This document shows positions 11,213 to 21,146 of a DNA stretch of 64,000 nucleotides, in pieces. The notes beneath the pieces are model-generated. The model was not told the origin of the DNA. It did not search any database and saw only the letters and a list, made by a program, of their open reading frames with translations. The DNA is taken from NCBI RefSeq assembly GCF_000471905.2, contig NW_006494931.1, positions 6,857,065-6,921,064 of the forward strand, given 5' to 3'. Made by a program: the position numbers and the translations under genes. The stretch comes from Amborella trichopoda. Its lineage: Eukaryota; Streptophyta; Magnoliopsida; Amborellales; Amborellaceae. The number at the start of each line of letters is the position of its first letter. Position 1 is the stretch's first letter.

Positions 11213-12664
11213 TGTTTGAAGACATTTTTGAACACCTTGGGTCCTCGATGCCAAATAAAAAGAGAAGTTGGTCAATAAAGCCTAAATTACAGTGGAATTC
11301 TTGATAGTCTTAGAATTTTTCCAAAACAAGTTAAAATGATCATAAGGACTTCAAAAGGTCACCTACTAAGTTTCGTCACAATCCGACATTTCTAAGGAAG
11401 TGCAGACAAAGAAACAATTTCAAAAAAATTAGTCTCTCGCATCCCGAAACAGACCCCGTAACTAGAACTCTATTTTTGATGCGTAAAACAGCTGTGGGAC
11501 CACCTCCATAGCATCCGACACGTTGAAAACCCTTAAGGGTTAAGTTTTGACTTAATTGAGCGCTCCAGGACAAAGTTATGAGTAAAAGAGCAAAAAGGGG
11601 TAGGCCGCACACTACTCTCGTGCGACCTCCCTGCACCAAATCACCATTGAAGGTTACTATTTTTATAGCCATAGGTAGTGACTTTTAAGAGCTATATCTC
11701 ACTTGTCCAGAGTCGGATCATGCTCAAATTTTGTGAGTGTGTTTGTCTCGTCAAGATGAGCGTTTTGATATGTGGCACGCTCCTTGTCGACACCCGAGTA
11801 GGGAGGAAAGCTAGAGAGAAGTTGATTATTCATAAAGGAAGTTGTAGGAAATTCAGTAGCGACACATCCCGCTCGAGCGGCCGTATCATCGCTCTTGTGT
11901 ATCGGATTGATACGAGATTGTTTCCATCGCATGCGTAAGGTCCAGGGCTACCATTAGTCTGAACCCCACATGTGATGAATGGTCGGATTTCACCCGTGAA
12001 GCTGATATATTTGTTTTAAATTTAGGCCGTCAGAATTCAGATTTTGGCAAAAAAACTCAAGACTATAAAATCTTCGTCTGGGCACTAAATCGAGCTGCGT
12101 TTATTGCCATGCGATCGTGATGGCATGCTCTGTGCAATACAATAAAGAAATCATGAAGAAACATCAAGATATGAGAACACTATCTATCTAAAATTTTCAA
12201 GATTCACACGAATTTCAAGTTGCATGATCGTGGCTTAAAAACACGATCCATGGCTTGAAGTTGGTATCAAATCGATCGTCATGATGAGCCCTACAAGAAA
12301 GGAATCATCTTTTTGATAAATGGGCACCAGAGCAACCTCGAATCAGCCATGGAAGATCACGTATGTTATAGGGCAACAGCATGGACTATTTTAAAATTCC
12401 ATGTATTGTTAAGCAGAGGCAAAATAGTCATTTTACACCTATTTTTAGAATTTCTATTAATTCAATTATGATAGGTTTTTGGCATCCACCCATGTTTGGG
12501 CCTAATTCAATAAATACATACTAAACCTAATTGTAAAGGGTCTCCCTTGGCTTCCCCCATACTTTCAATTCATCCATAAAGTTTACGTTTTTGAATGAGT
12601 TGGAGAGGCACATCTTGGAGACAGAGAGAGGAGAGAGAATAATTAAGCCGGTACCCCTCTCCTC

Positions 12665-13185
12665 GAAGGTAATTCTCTCTCTTCCTTTCTTCTCTCTCCT
12701 TTTTCTCTCTCGTTCTTTCTCTCGTTTTCCTTTCTTCTTCTTCTTTTCTCTGTTTCTCTCTCTTATTCTCTGAGAACATGCACGGCTGTGGCAGCGTCAT
12801 GCATGCTTCTCTCTTCCCACTCTTTCTCTCTTCTCTCTCTCTACTCTTCTTCTCCTTCTTTATTTTCTCTCTACTTTATCTTTCTCTCTGCTTTTCTCTG
12901 GCTGAGCGTGCATGGCAATGGCAGCGCCATGCATGAATTTCTTTTCTTCATTTTTCTCTCTCTAACACACACGGTGGTGGAACGTCGTGCGTATTTCCTT
13001 CTTTCTCCTCTGACTCTTTTCTAACCTCTCTCCTCACTTTCCTTTTCTCTCTCTTCTTCCTTTTTCATCTCTCACTATTCACTCTCTTTCTCTCCTTACT
13101 TTCCTTTCTTCTTCCTCTTTCCTTAACCCTCTTTCTTTCTCTCTATCTTTCTTTCTACCACCCTGTTATTTTTTTTTTCTCTCCT
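12665..13185 (+). repeat. Pyrimidine-rich (CTCTT-type) tract inside LTR A
   Basis: Long C/T-rich sequence dominated by 'ctctctct', 'ttctttct' and similar. The long translated stretches here are low-complexity Ser/Leu/Phe runs and not real genes. Two 'gcatgc' blocks (12795, 12930) interrupt it as an approximate duplication. Confidence 0.8.
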
Positions 13186-13498
13186 CTCCAGTCATGCATG
13201 ATGATACCCAACACCGGGTAGGACATTCTCATCCTTCCCTTATCATCTGGAGACATGCACAATGAGTCGGGCCTTAACGTGAGTGGCGGGCCAGGCCCGT
13301 CCAAGTTTCCCTTTTCCCATGTTGTGTACGACGATATTCATCGCTGCGCATGACATTCCTCTCCTCTCTCTTCGACAAGCACATTGAACCGGGCCCTTTC
13401 TCGAGTGGTGGGTTGGGTCGTGTCTGAGTCACTCACGATAAGAGCAGTGATGCCTAGTGACGTGCATGTCTTTTTCTTTCTCTCTCCTCTTTCCTCTA

Positions 13499-13890
13499 TC
13501 ATGAGCAACAGAACCCATTGTCGTCTATGTTCTTTCACTCTCCTCTTTCTTTTGTCATGGGCGGTGGAACCTATCGTCGTTCATGCTCTTTCACTCTCCT
13601 CTTTCCTCTTTCATGGGCGGTGAAACCCATCGTCGTCCATGTTCTTTCCCTCCTTTCTTCCCTTTCTTCCTTCTCTCTTCTTTTTTTCTCTTCTTCTTCT
13701 CTCACCTTCCTTCTTCTCTCCCTTCTCTTCTCATCTTCTCTTCTCTCTCCTCTCTTCTATCTCTTCTCTTTCTTTTCTTTTCCTTCCTCCCCTTTTTTCC
13801 TATCTCTTTTCTCTCTCTGCTTTTCTTATCTCTCCTCTTTCTCTTTCTCTTTCTCTTTCTTTTTCTTCTTCCTCTCTCATTTGACCAAAG
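13499..13890 (+). repeat. 56-bp tandem repeat (3 copies) running into a CT tract, LTR A
   Basis: 'tcatgggcggtg' units start at 13499, 13555 and 13611, each followed by a 'ctttcactctcctctttcct' block. A pure pyrimidine tract continues to about 13890. This is the position where LTR B and the giant element's LTR carry a different hairpin repeat, so it is a hypervariable slot. Confidence 0.8.
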
Positions 13891-15497
13891 GACAAGTCTA
13901 GCACTATCATGATGGTCTTGTCGTCGAGTAGTATTATCGCTACACCGGTCTAAGTTACCGTGTCTATCTTGCTGCCACGTCGAACTGGCCATTGTGCCTA
14001 GCTAGTTGATGTTGATATTTTATCGTCGAGTAGTACTGCCGCCGTGCCGGTCTGGGTACCATGCCCGTCTTGCTACCACGAAAGGTCAATCATCATGTCA
14101 ATCTAGCCACTGTGCTAGGCTAGTCACCCGATCATGTGTCTCTTTCTTTTATTTTCTTCTCGCTTCTTCCTTCTTCCAACCCTCATCTCATCATTTCTTT
14201 TTTTGTCTCTTTTGAATGTGCATGCCTGTGTGCATTCACTCAAAGACAAGGTGGAGCCTCTTGGCCCACTTGTCTTGTAAAATTAACCATGTGTGTGTGA
14301 TCACAGAAACATGAGAATACAGGCTAAGGGAGATGATTCTGAATCAGTTGTATGACTAGGGGACTTTCTTCGTAATCTAAGAGGGCACCCACGCGAGCCA
14401 GCCTGAGTAAGTCCCTAACCTACCTTAAATTCCTCTCTCATCGGTTGATATACCTACCCTTGCTCTTGAGCAAGTTTCTCCAGAGAGTGATCTCAAGTCT
14501 CAGGTTCCTTTCGAAACCTGAGACGGGTTTCGCCAGATCATCTAGATCGAGGGGCAAGATCGAGGAACCTAACCAACTCTATCTCGTACACTACCCTAAC
14601 CCGCATCAAAACACCATTAAAAGTGTTTCTTTTTACAATAAAAAATAATCACTTTCAAGGCCCCTATCTCACTCGATCAGAGTCAGATCGCAATAAAATT
14701 TGTTGAGCGTGTTCATCTCATCAAGACGAGCGATTTGATATGTGGTATGCCCCTAGATGATGCCCGAGCAAGAAGAAACGATAGAGAGAAGTTGCTGATC
14801 TGTGAAGAAAGTTGTAAAAAGGTCAGCAACAACATCCCCCACTCCGATAGCCAAATAACGATCCTCGCATACCCGATTGATACGAAACCAATTGCATCAT
14901 GTGTGTAAGGTCCATGGCCATCTTTGGTCTGAACCTCACATACAATGAACGTTTGGATTTCACACATGAAGGCATCAAAGCTGTTGTGAATTTCGACCAT
15001 CGGATTTAAAGATTCACGCAAAAAACTCAAGACAATCAAATCTTTATCTGGACACCAAATCGAGCTACGTTTATTGCAACGTGATCGTGACGGCATGGTC
15101 AGTGTGATTCAGCAAGGAAATCATGAAAAAACATCAACAAAAGAGCACATAATCGATCCAAAGTATTCAAGATTCATCCAAATTTCAAGTTTCATGATCA
15201 TGGATTAAAAACATGATTCATGGCTCAAAGTTAACATTAAATCAATCGTCATGCTAAGCCCTACTAAAAAATAATCATCTTTCGATCAAACAGGCATCAG
15301 AATAACCCCAGATCAGTTATGAAAGATCAAGCAAGTTCTCGGACAACAGTAGGGACTGTTCTGAAATTCCACACATTGTTAGACAGGGGCAAAACAGTCC
15401 CTTTTCACCCATTTTTAGAACTTCTTTTTATTCAATTAAATTGTAATTATCTTCAATTTTAGGTAGTTTTGGGCATACACCCTTGTTTTAGCCCAAT

Positions 15498-15508
15498 TCT
15501 ATATAAGC
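15498..15508 (+). promoter_or_regulatory. LTR promoter TATA box, LTR B
   Basis: 'tctatataagc' lies about 0.9 kb into LTR B and is matched by TCTATATAAA at 43901-43910 (minus) in the giant element's LTR. Conservation between LTR copies supports a core promoter. Confidence 0.6.
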
Positions 15509-15644
15509 ATGCAAAGCTAAATTGTAAAGGACCTTTGGTTCATTTCACACAACGATTAATAAAATTTCAATTTCCTCTTGAACTCGTGGGTGTGTTTTGA
15601 AGAGAGAGAGAGGAGAGAGAAGAAAAGGGTTGATACCCTTTGAT

Positions 15645-15985
15645 AAGGTAACTTTCTCTCTCCTCCCCTCTTTCTCATCCCCTCTTTCTCTCTCCTCCCT
15701 CTTTCTCTCTCCTCCTCTCTTTCTCTCTTCATCCCTCTTTCTATCCTCCTCTCTTTCTCTCTCCTCATCTCTATCTCTTTCCTCATATCTATCTCTCCTC
15801 TCTCTTCTACTCATCCATATCTCTCACTCTTCTTCTCATCTTTATATCTCTTTCTCTCTCTTCTTTTCATCCCTATCTTTATTTCTCTCTCTTCTTCTCT
15901 TCCCTATCTCTCTTTCTCTCTTCTTATCGTCCCTATCTCTCTTTCTCTCTCGTCTTCTTATCTCTATCTCTCTTTCTGCTCTTCG
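15645..15985 (+). repeat. CT-rich tract inside LTR B
   Basis: 'tctctctttctctct' type sequence, the equivalent of the GA-rich tract at 43385-43760 on the other strand. Confidence 0.8.
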
Positions 15986-15990
15986 TCTAA

Positions 15991-16600
15991 CACAGTCGGT
16001 GAAACCTAACACCGACTGCATCTTCTCTCTCTTCTTGTCTAGCACCATCGGTGATGCCTAGCGTTGATTGCATCTTCTCTCTCTTTTCATCTAACACAGT
16101 TGGTGAAACCTAGCACCAACTGCATCCTCTCTCTCTTCTTTTCTAACACAGTCGGTGAAGCCTATCGTCAATTGCATCTTCTCTCTCTTCTCATCTAACA
16201 TAGTCGGCGAAGCCTCACCCCGATTGTATCCTCACTCTCTTCTCGTCTAACACAGTCGGGTGAAGCCCAGCACCGACTGCATCTTCTCCCTCTTCTATGT
16301 CCAACACAGTCAGAGAAGCTTAATATCGATTGCATCTTCTCTCTCTTCTTATCTAACATAGTAGATGAAGCCTAGCACCGACTGCATCCTCTCTCTTCTT
16401 TTTTAACACAATCAGTGAAGCCTAGCACCAATTGTATATTCTCTCTCTTCTCTATTTAGCACAGTTGGCGACGCTCAACACCGACTGTGTTACCTCTCTC
16501 TTCATTGTCTAACCCATTCGATGACGCTCAACGTCGATTGAGTCCCCTTCCTCGTCTTTGCCTAATACAGCCAGTGATTCCTAGCACCGTCTGTGTTTTT
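15991..16600 (+). repeat. 52-bp hairpin-bearing tandem repeat, about 11 units, LTR B
   Basis: Units start at 15991, 16043, 16095, 16147, 16199 and 16251, exactly 52 bp apart, and continue degenerately to about 16600. The consensus carries CAGTCGGTG, an 8-base spacer and CACCGACTG, a 9-bp inverted repeat, followed by a 'catcttctctctctt' spacer. The unit at 16095 has CAGTTGGTG with CACCAACTG, changed on both arms so pairing is kept. Confidence 0.9.
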
Positions 16601-17395
16601 CTCTCTTCTTTCATATTCTTCTTTTTCTTTCTTTCTCTTCCCTATCTTTCTTTCTTTTCTCTTCTTCTCTTATCTTACTCTTTTTAGGTTTTTCTTTATG
16701 ATATCTATTATTTATGTTTTTCTTTCGTTTGATTAAAGAGGGGCTGAGATTAGCCTGTCATGGTAGTCCTGTCGTCTAGTGGTATTGTCGTTGTGCCAGA
16801 ATTACTATGCCAGCTTTATTGTCACGACAGACTAATCATCGTGTCTAGTTAGCCAGTATCGATATTGATGCCTAGTAGTAATCCTATTAAGTCGGTCTGA
16901 GTTACCAAGCCTGTTTTACTACCATGTCAGGCCAATTACTCATCAGCTTAGTCACTTTGTTGATCTCCCTGCTTGGTCATATTCTTCTGAGTCCTTTCTT
17001 TCTTCTCTCATTCTTCTCTTCTTCTTTTGAATGTGCATGCTTGTGTGCGTTCACCAAAGAGGCAAGGTGAGGTTTGTTGACCCACCTATCTTGTAATATT
17101 TGCCATATGTGTGTGATTGTAGAAAACAGGAGGATTCAAGCCAAGGGAGGCGATTTCGAACCAGTTTTATTACTAGGGGGATATCTTCGTTATCTAAGAG
17201 GGCACCCACGCGAGCCAGCCCGAGTAAGTCCCAAACCTATTGTAAATTCCTCTCTCATTGGTTGGTAATACCTGCCCTTGTTTTCGAATGAGGTTCCCGA
17301 GAGAGCGATCTCAAAAGTCCCGGGTCTCTCCGAAACTCGAGATGCATGTCGCCCGATCATCCAGATCCGGAGGGCGAGATTGAGACATCTAACCA
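16601..17395 (+). other. Downstream half of LTR B, no gene
   Basis: Contains the 'ggtcctgtcgtctagtggta' type block (16760), the 'gagggcacccacgcgagcc' block (17200) and the terminal LTR motif. No gene is seen. Confidence 0.6.
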
Positions 17396-18708
17396 CACAT
17401 GGTGATAAGGCATAGCGATAGTATGAGGCATAGGCGGCAGTAATTCATATTCGGGCTTCATGCTTGACTCGCCTCGGCCTGGACCTATTGCCGTTTGAGG
17501 ACATGGTCTGGGGCATCATTTTGAACTTGTGAGGGGCACTTTGTGGCACTGCTGAGTATAGAAGGATTTACTATTTTACAGAAGGGTAAAATAGTGAAGA
17601 GAGTTTTTAGAGAGAGCCGGAGCTTCCGTCAAGAGGTTTCCGGCAAGAGTTTTCCAGTCCAAACTCACAGTGTGCGGGCATTCAAGAGTTCTTCAGTAAA
17701 CTCCAACGAGTCGTGAGCCTTTGAAGAGCACTTGCAAACTTCTTCAGAGAGTGCTAAGATCTTTTGAGCAGGGAACAAGGAGCTTCTCAGAGCTTCACTG
17801 AGACTTTGGCAAAACTATGAGAGTCACAATTGTACTCTGCCGGAGTTGTGGTGATTTTTTGATAGTTCCTTGGTTGCCAATAGGTTGCAAAGAGGTCAGG
17901 GGACTCTGACGGTCTTCTCGTTATTAGAAAAGGACGAGGAGCAGCAGTGGGCTCACAAAACACAGTGAAATTTTGGTGAGTTGTGGCAAACTGTAGAAGA
18001 ACGAGGAAGGGTAACCAAAAAGTCACGAAGGGATTTCGGGGAACTCCGGGCAATTTTCGCTAGCTTCGGTCACCAGTGGAAGAGAGGGAAAAGATGGGGA
18101 AGGGTTTCCTGGAGAGTAAGAGTGAGTTCCTGACGAAGAGAGGAAATGTCATTGAGAATCCAAGGCGCTGCGAGGATGTAACGGTCCGAGAGGTGAAGGG
18201 TCGTGGGACCGCGAACGGTCACCCTGCACATGCACGGTGACAGGCCACAACGCAAGTGTCTGACGGTGTGCCCAGATTTCGAGGGACGTGGTGTCACACA
18301 AGTGTGACCCTTGCAAATAGCTGGAGTGGAGGTGTTAGACGCAGACGGCATTACCCCATGCTTCGTCTTGGTCTTTGTGCGGTGCATCTGATTTACTTTG
18401 GCAGACGGCGATAGCCCTTTGGTGGTGAGACGACGATAGCCCCTTAGTCGTGAGATGGCCATAACCCTACCTTTTGTGCACGACGATACTATCTCAGTGG
18501 GCAGACAACGATAATCTTCATAAGAGCGGCCGACATTATGCCTTAAGTGATTAGCCAGCGATACGCCTTTGCAAACGCAGCCGGCGCTACAGCTTAGCAT
18601 TTGTTGTGGAAGCCTTACGCAGTTGGCAATAGCCCTGCCTTCTGTGCACGGGGATAAGGATGCCCCTTAGTGACTTGCACGCGGCAGTGACGCCTTTGCT
18701 CTACCTTT
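17396..18708 (+). other. Leader of the antisense PMD unit, module X copy 3
   Basis: Matches 31330-32330 and 34400-35050 in order: a degenerate TATA ('gagtatagaagg', 17552), 'tactattttacagaagggta' (17569), 'agagagccggagcttcc', then long 'gagcttc' and 'ttttggtgagtt' stretches. At 18345-18680 are about ten degenerate 32-bp units with 'gacggcgatagcccctt'. Long minus-strand translations here show no domain. The region is read as the 5' untranslated leader of the PMD frame that follows. Confidence 0.5.
18345..18680 (+). repeat. ~32-bp degenerate repeat in PMD leader
   Basis: Recurring 'gcgatagccc' and 'acgatagcccctta' blocks roughly every 32 bp. A related series is at 31110-31330 ('gtggcagtagcccttgg'). 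Confidence 0.6.
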
Positions 18709-19029
18709 ATGGCCCAACTCTCAGGCGCCATTCCTGATGTGAAGAGCCTCCCACGAGTAGGGAAGCTTGGACCTAACGAATTCACTTGCGAAATCATGGT
18801 GAGGGGTGAGCCAATCGTGCTCATCGAGGAGTTGTGGGAACCACAATGGCCTTTGACCGTCACCTTTGCTAGTGACCCCGTTCGCTTTGAGGTTAGAAAA
18901 GACGGCTATGGGAATGTGAGAACAAAAGAAGGGGGAGGTCTCCTCCATTGCTTTCATAGAAATATAGCCTTAGGCGGGGATTTTCCAACCCTAGGTAAAA
19001 GAATGGTGAAGATCCCGAGCTTGAAGTAG
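18709..19029 (+). pseudogene. PMD unit, N-terminal part (fossil)
   Basis: A 106-residue frame starting MAQLSGAIPDV. It has no named domain but is shared with the fragment at 4385-4576: 'FEVRK...GN', 'LLHC.H.NIA', 'PTLGK.MV'. It lies just upstream of the PMD core on the same strand, so it is read as the N-terminal region of the same antisense unit. Conservation between two dispersed copies supports real coding in the past. The start is chosen as the first Met after the leader repeats and is not certain. Confidence 0.55.
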
Positions 19030-19160
19030 TCCTCTGCTGACCTCGGAGTGAAAGGTGAGCACCAGTACCTGAAAGGGTCTCTTCTTGGACTGTAAGACTG
19101 TTAAGTCGATACAAGGACATTCTCAAGCACGCTTCCCTGCTGGCCGTTATTCAGTGCGCG

Positions 19161-20590
19161 ATGGGATACTATGACCGTTGTTCAAACACGATCAAGGTGC
19201 TATTGGAAACTTGGAGCCATGCCAGTAATACATGGCTGCTTGGTCATGGGGAAGCAGGGATGTCTCTGCTAGACCTATACTTCATCGGTGGGCTCCCGCT
19301 CATTGGTGCTATAGATGACGAGTTTGTGCCCCAGTCAATTTTTTAGGTGAATGGGTCCTAAAAGAAGACCTGCCGACTGGACTGCAAGAGTATTTCAGGA
19401 TTTACCAGCTGCTCTAATCTGAGACCAAGAAGGGACACATCTCCTTCACCCAATGAGTGGCATTCTTTTATAGAGACTATGATGATGAGGCTGGTCTAAG
19501 CCCGAGAAGGAAGGGGAAGGCATCCACGGAGGGAGCCCTTCCAGTATTTGAGCTGCATAGAGGAAAAAACCATATCTTTTTCGCTGCGTATCTGGTGCTC
19601 TTCTTCTGCAAGTTCACTCTCCCCTGGTGGAGCAGTCCTCATTTGTCCAGGCACTTTCTATGTAGCCTGTGACATGGTGAGGGGGCGAGAGTACGCGCTC
19701 GCACAAGTCGGTCTTGTGCAACATCTATTATGGCTTAGGCGCTGTGGCCAGGGGAAAGATCTACCAGGGCGATGAAGTAGGGAACGACATAGTGGATGGT
19801 GAAGCCTTCTCAAGGGATTTCAAGATGCCTTTCCCCATCCACAATGTGTATGGCTAGCTTGGGGCTTATTTCTCCAACACCTACCTCAAAAATAGGGTGT
19901 TGGATGAAAAAATGTGCCCATTTCGATTAAGGATCGCTAGACAAAAAGCGATCTTCCATACTCCTGATCACGCACATAGCCTATACTTCAATGACCACCT
20001 TCATATGAGTAGGCTCGCTTGCCCGGTTGGGGACCCATCGTGAGACCTGGCTCCCAAGGCACATTCGCACAGCTTGGGCCACGTGCTTGGAGTTTATAGA
20101 GGTCAACAAGTATGTGCTGCCTATTTTGGCAGAAGCGTGCGAGCAACTGAGGCCCGCGAACTCTGGTGGAAAATCACCAATAAGGGGTATTGAGAAGCTG
20201 ACCACCCTAGAAAAGGGGATAACACCCGTTGGAGCCAGGACACACGGCATAAGATAGTGACAATGACTCCTTCATTGGGGAAAATATTCACCCTGGGCTT
20301 CCCCTGGAACTGAAGTTTCATTGGGCGGCCTCGCCAGATTTCCGTGGACAAGTTGCTACCACGGTTTCTCAATATGGAGATGACTCTCTACTATCTTCAA
20401 ATGGAAGGAGGGCCGCAAGGTTCTAGGGTATGAAGGGCACTCGGTCCAAGATTTAACGAGTTGATAGGGAGCAGCCCTCAAAGCAAGCTTGCTGTCGGCT
20501 CTTCTCAAGGGGGTATTTCTGAGACCACTATACCCTCTCAAGCGAAGCGGAAGAAAAGGAAGCGGGCTGCCCGACCGTTCCTCATGCACC
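19161..20590 (+). pseudogene. Plant mobile domain (PMD) protein remnant (fossil)
   Basis: The translation of 19161-19346 contains 'VLLETWSHASNTWLLGHGE' followed by 'MSLLDLYFIGGLPLIG', the hallmark of the plant mobile domain. That domain occurs in plant transposon-linked proteins and in some aminotransferase-like MAIL/MAIN proteins. Further blocks follow at 19540-19780: 'YLVLFFCKFTLPW' and, in another frame, 'GTFYVACDMVRGREYALAQV', typical of the middle of PMD proteins. It is broken and no intact protein remains. The strand is opposite to gag-pol of the family that carries module X. Tat elements are known to carry extra, sometimes antisense, reading frames, some with a transposon-type domain. 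Confidence 0.75.
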
Positions 20591-20628
20591 TGCTAGTCGG
20601 TCTGTAACGTAAGGGGCTCAAGCGTACA

Positions 20629-21146
20629 ATGGTTCCAGAGCTGAAAAATGGCTCTCCGGCTGGTTCTTCAAAGTCATACGTGTCTCCTGCTATTTCTGCA
20701 TCGCCCTCTGCTCTTGAGGATTCACCTTCTCTTTCACCTGAACCTTCTTTTGACCCTTCAGAGGCTCAGGCTGGTGCCTCAGATCTCACTGCCCTGATCA
20801 AAATTGCTTCAGACCAGGAAGTGACGTCCGTGGTCGAAGGGGAGGGCCCAGTTCTGATGGAGGTGAACAGAGCTGATTAGGCAGGCCTTGATGAGGCGGT
20901 CGAGGCAAAGGTGGCCTCTGGAGTTCAGGAAGTTGTTGTGCCTGCCGAGGAATGGGAAGCCCTGGTAGAGCTTGTGGTCATAGAAGACGCTGGTGTCCTA
21001 AGGAATGAAGGGCGACCACCTAAGTAGCAGGAAGTTTCTGCGGCAAGTGATGTAGCTGTAGGGGATTCGGAGACAGGACATCCTCAGGGGTCAAACTTTG
21101 AGGGCCTAGAGGTGGCACCCCGGGCTATAGACGATGCAAGCCCTAT
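20629..21146 (+). pseudogene. Low-complexity tail of the PMD unit (fossil)
   Basis: 20629-20880 encodes a Ser/Pro/Glu-rich segment ('SPSALEDSPSLSPEPSFDP'). Coding-like Val/Glu/Ala-rich sequence continues to about 21130. It ends at the LTR boundary at 21147. No domain is seen. Its position suggests the disordered C-terminal region of the PMD protein. Confidence 0.4.

Larger units (their letters stand above)
11213..14575 (+). mobile_element. LTR A, Tat family, 3.36 kb, plus orientation (fossil)
   Basis: Starts TGTTTGAAG at 11213 and ends ...ACCTAACCA at 14575, giving 3363 bp. The 5' LTR of the giant element (41853-45217) is 3365 bp, so the boundaries agree. Shared blocks include 'agagtcggatcatgctcaaa' (11710), 'ggtccagggcta' (11940), 'ctaattgtaaaggg' (12530), the pyrimidine-rich middle, and the 'agagggcacccacgcgagcc' end block (14380). 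It follows reversed module X, so it is read as a 3' LTR. By eye it agrees about 75% with LTR B. Confidence 0.75.
14576..17395 (+). mobile_element. LTR B, Tat family, lacking its first part, abutting LTR A (fossil)
   Basis: Begins at the junction with LTR A and aligns from about 0.4 kb inside the LTR ('acaccattaaaag' at 14607, compare 44785-44800 on the other strand). It ends ...ATCTAACCA at 17395. The pair therefore forms a head-to-tail LTR-LTR arrangement with no internal region between. No primer site follows it; module X leader sequence does. Confidence 0.7.

Noticed and set aside
13518-13912. Overlapping open frames of 109-127 residues
   Set aside because: They are translations of a pyrimidine-rich tract (Ser/Leu/Phe only) inside LTR A.
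15597-16061. A 154-residue open frame and its minus-strand Arg/Glu-rich partner
   Set aside because: They come from the CT-rich tract and hairpin repeat in LTR B.
15991-16600. CRISPR-like array (regular palindromic repeats)
   Set aside because: The spacers are themselves repeated and the sequence lies within a plant LTR. No cas genes and no prokaryotic context.
18070-18600. A 176-residue minus-strand frame
   Set aside because: It is antisense to the PMD leader and its 32-bp repeats. No domain or match was recognised.
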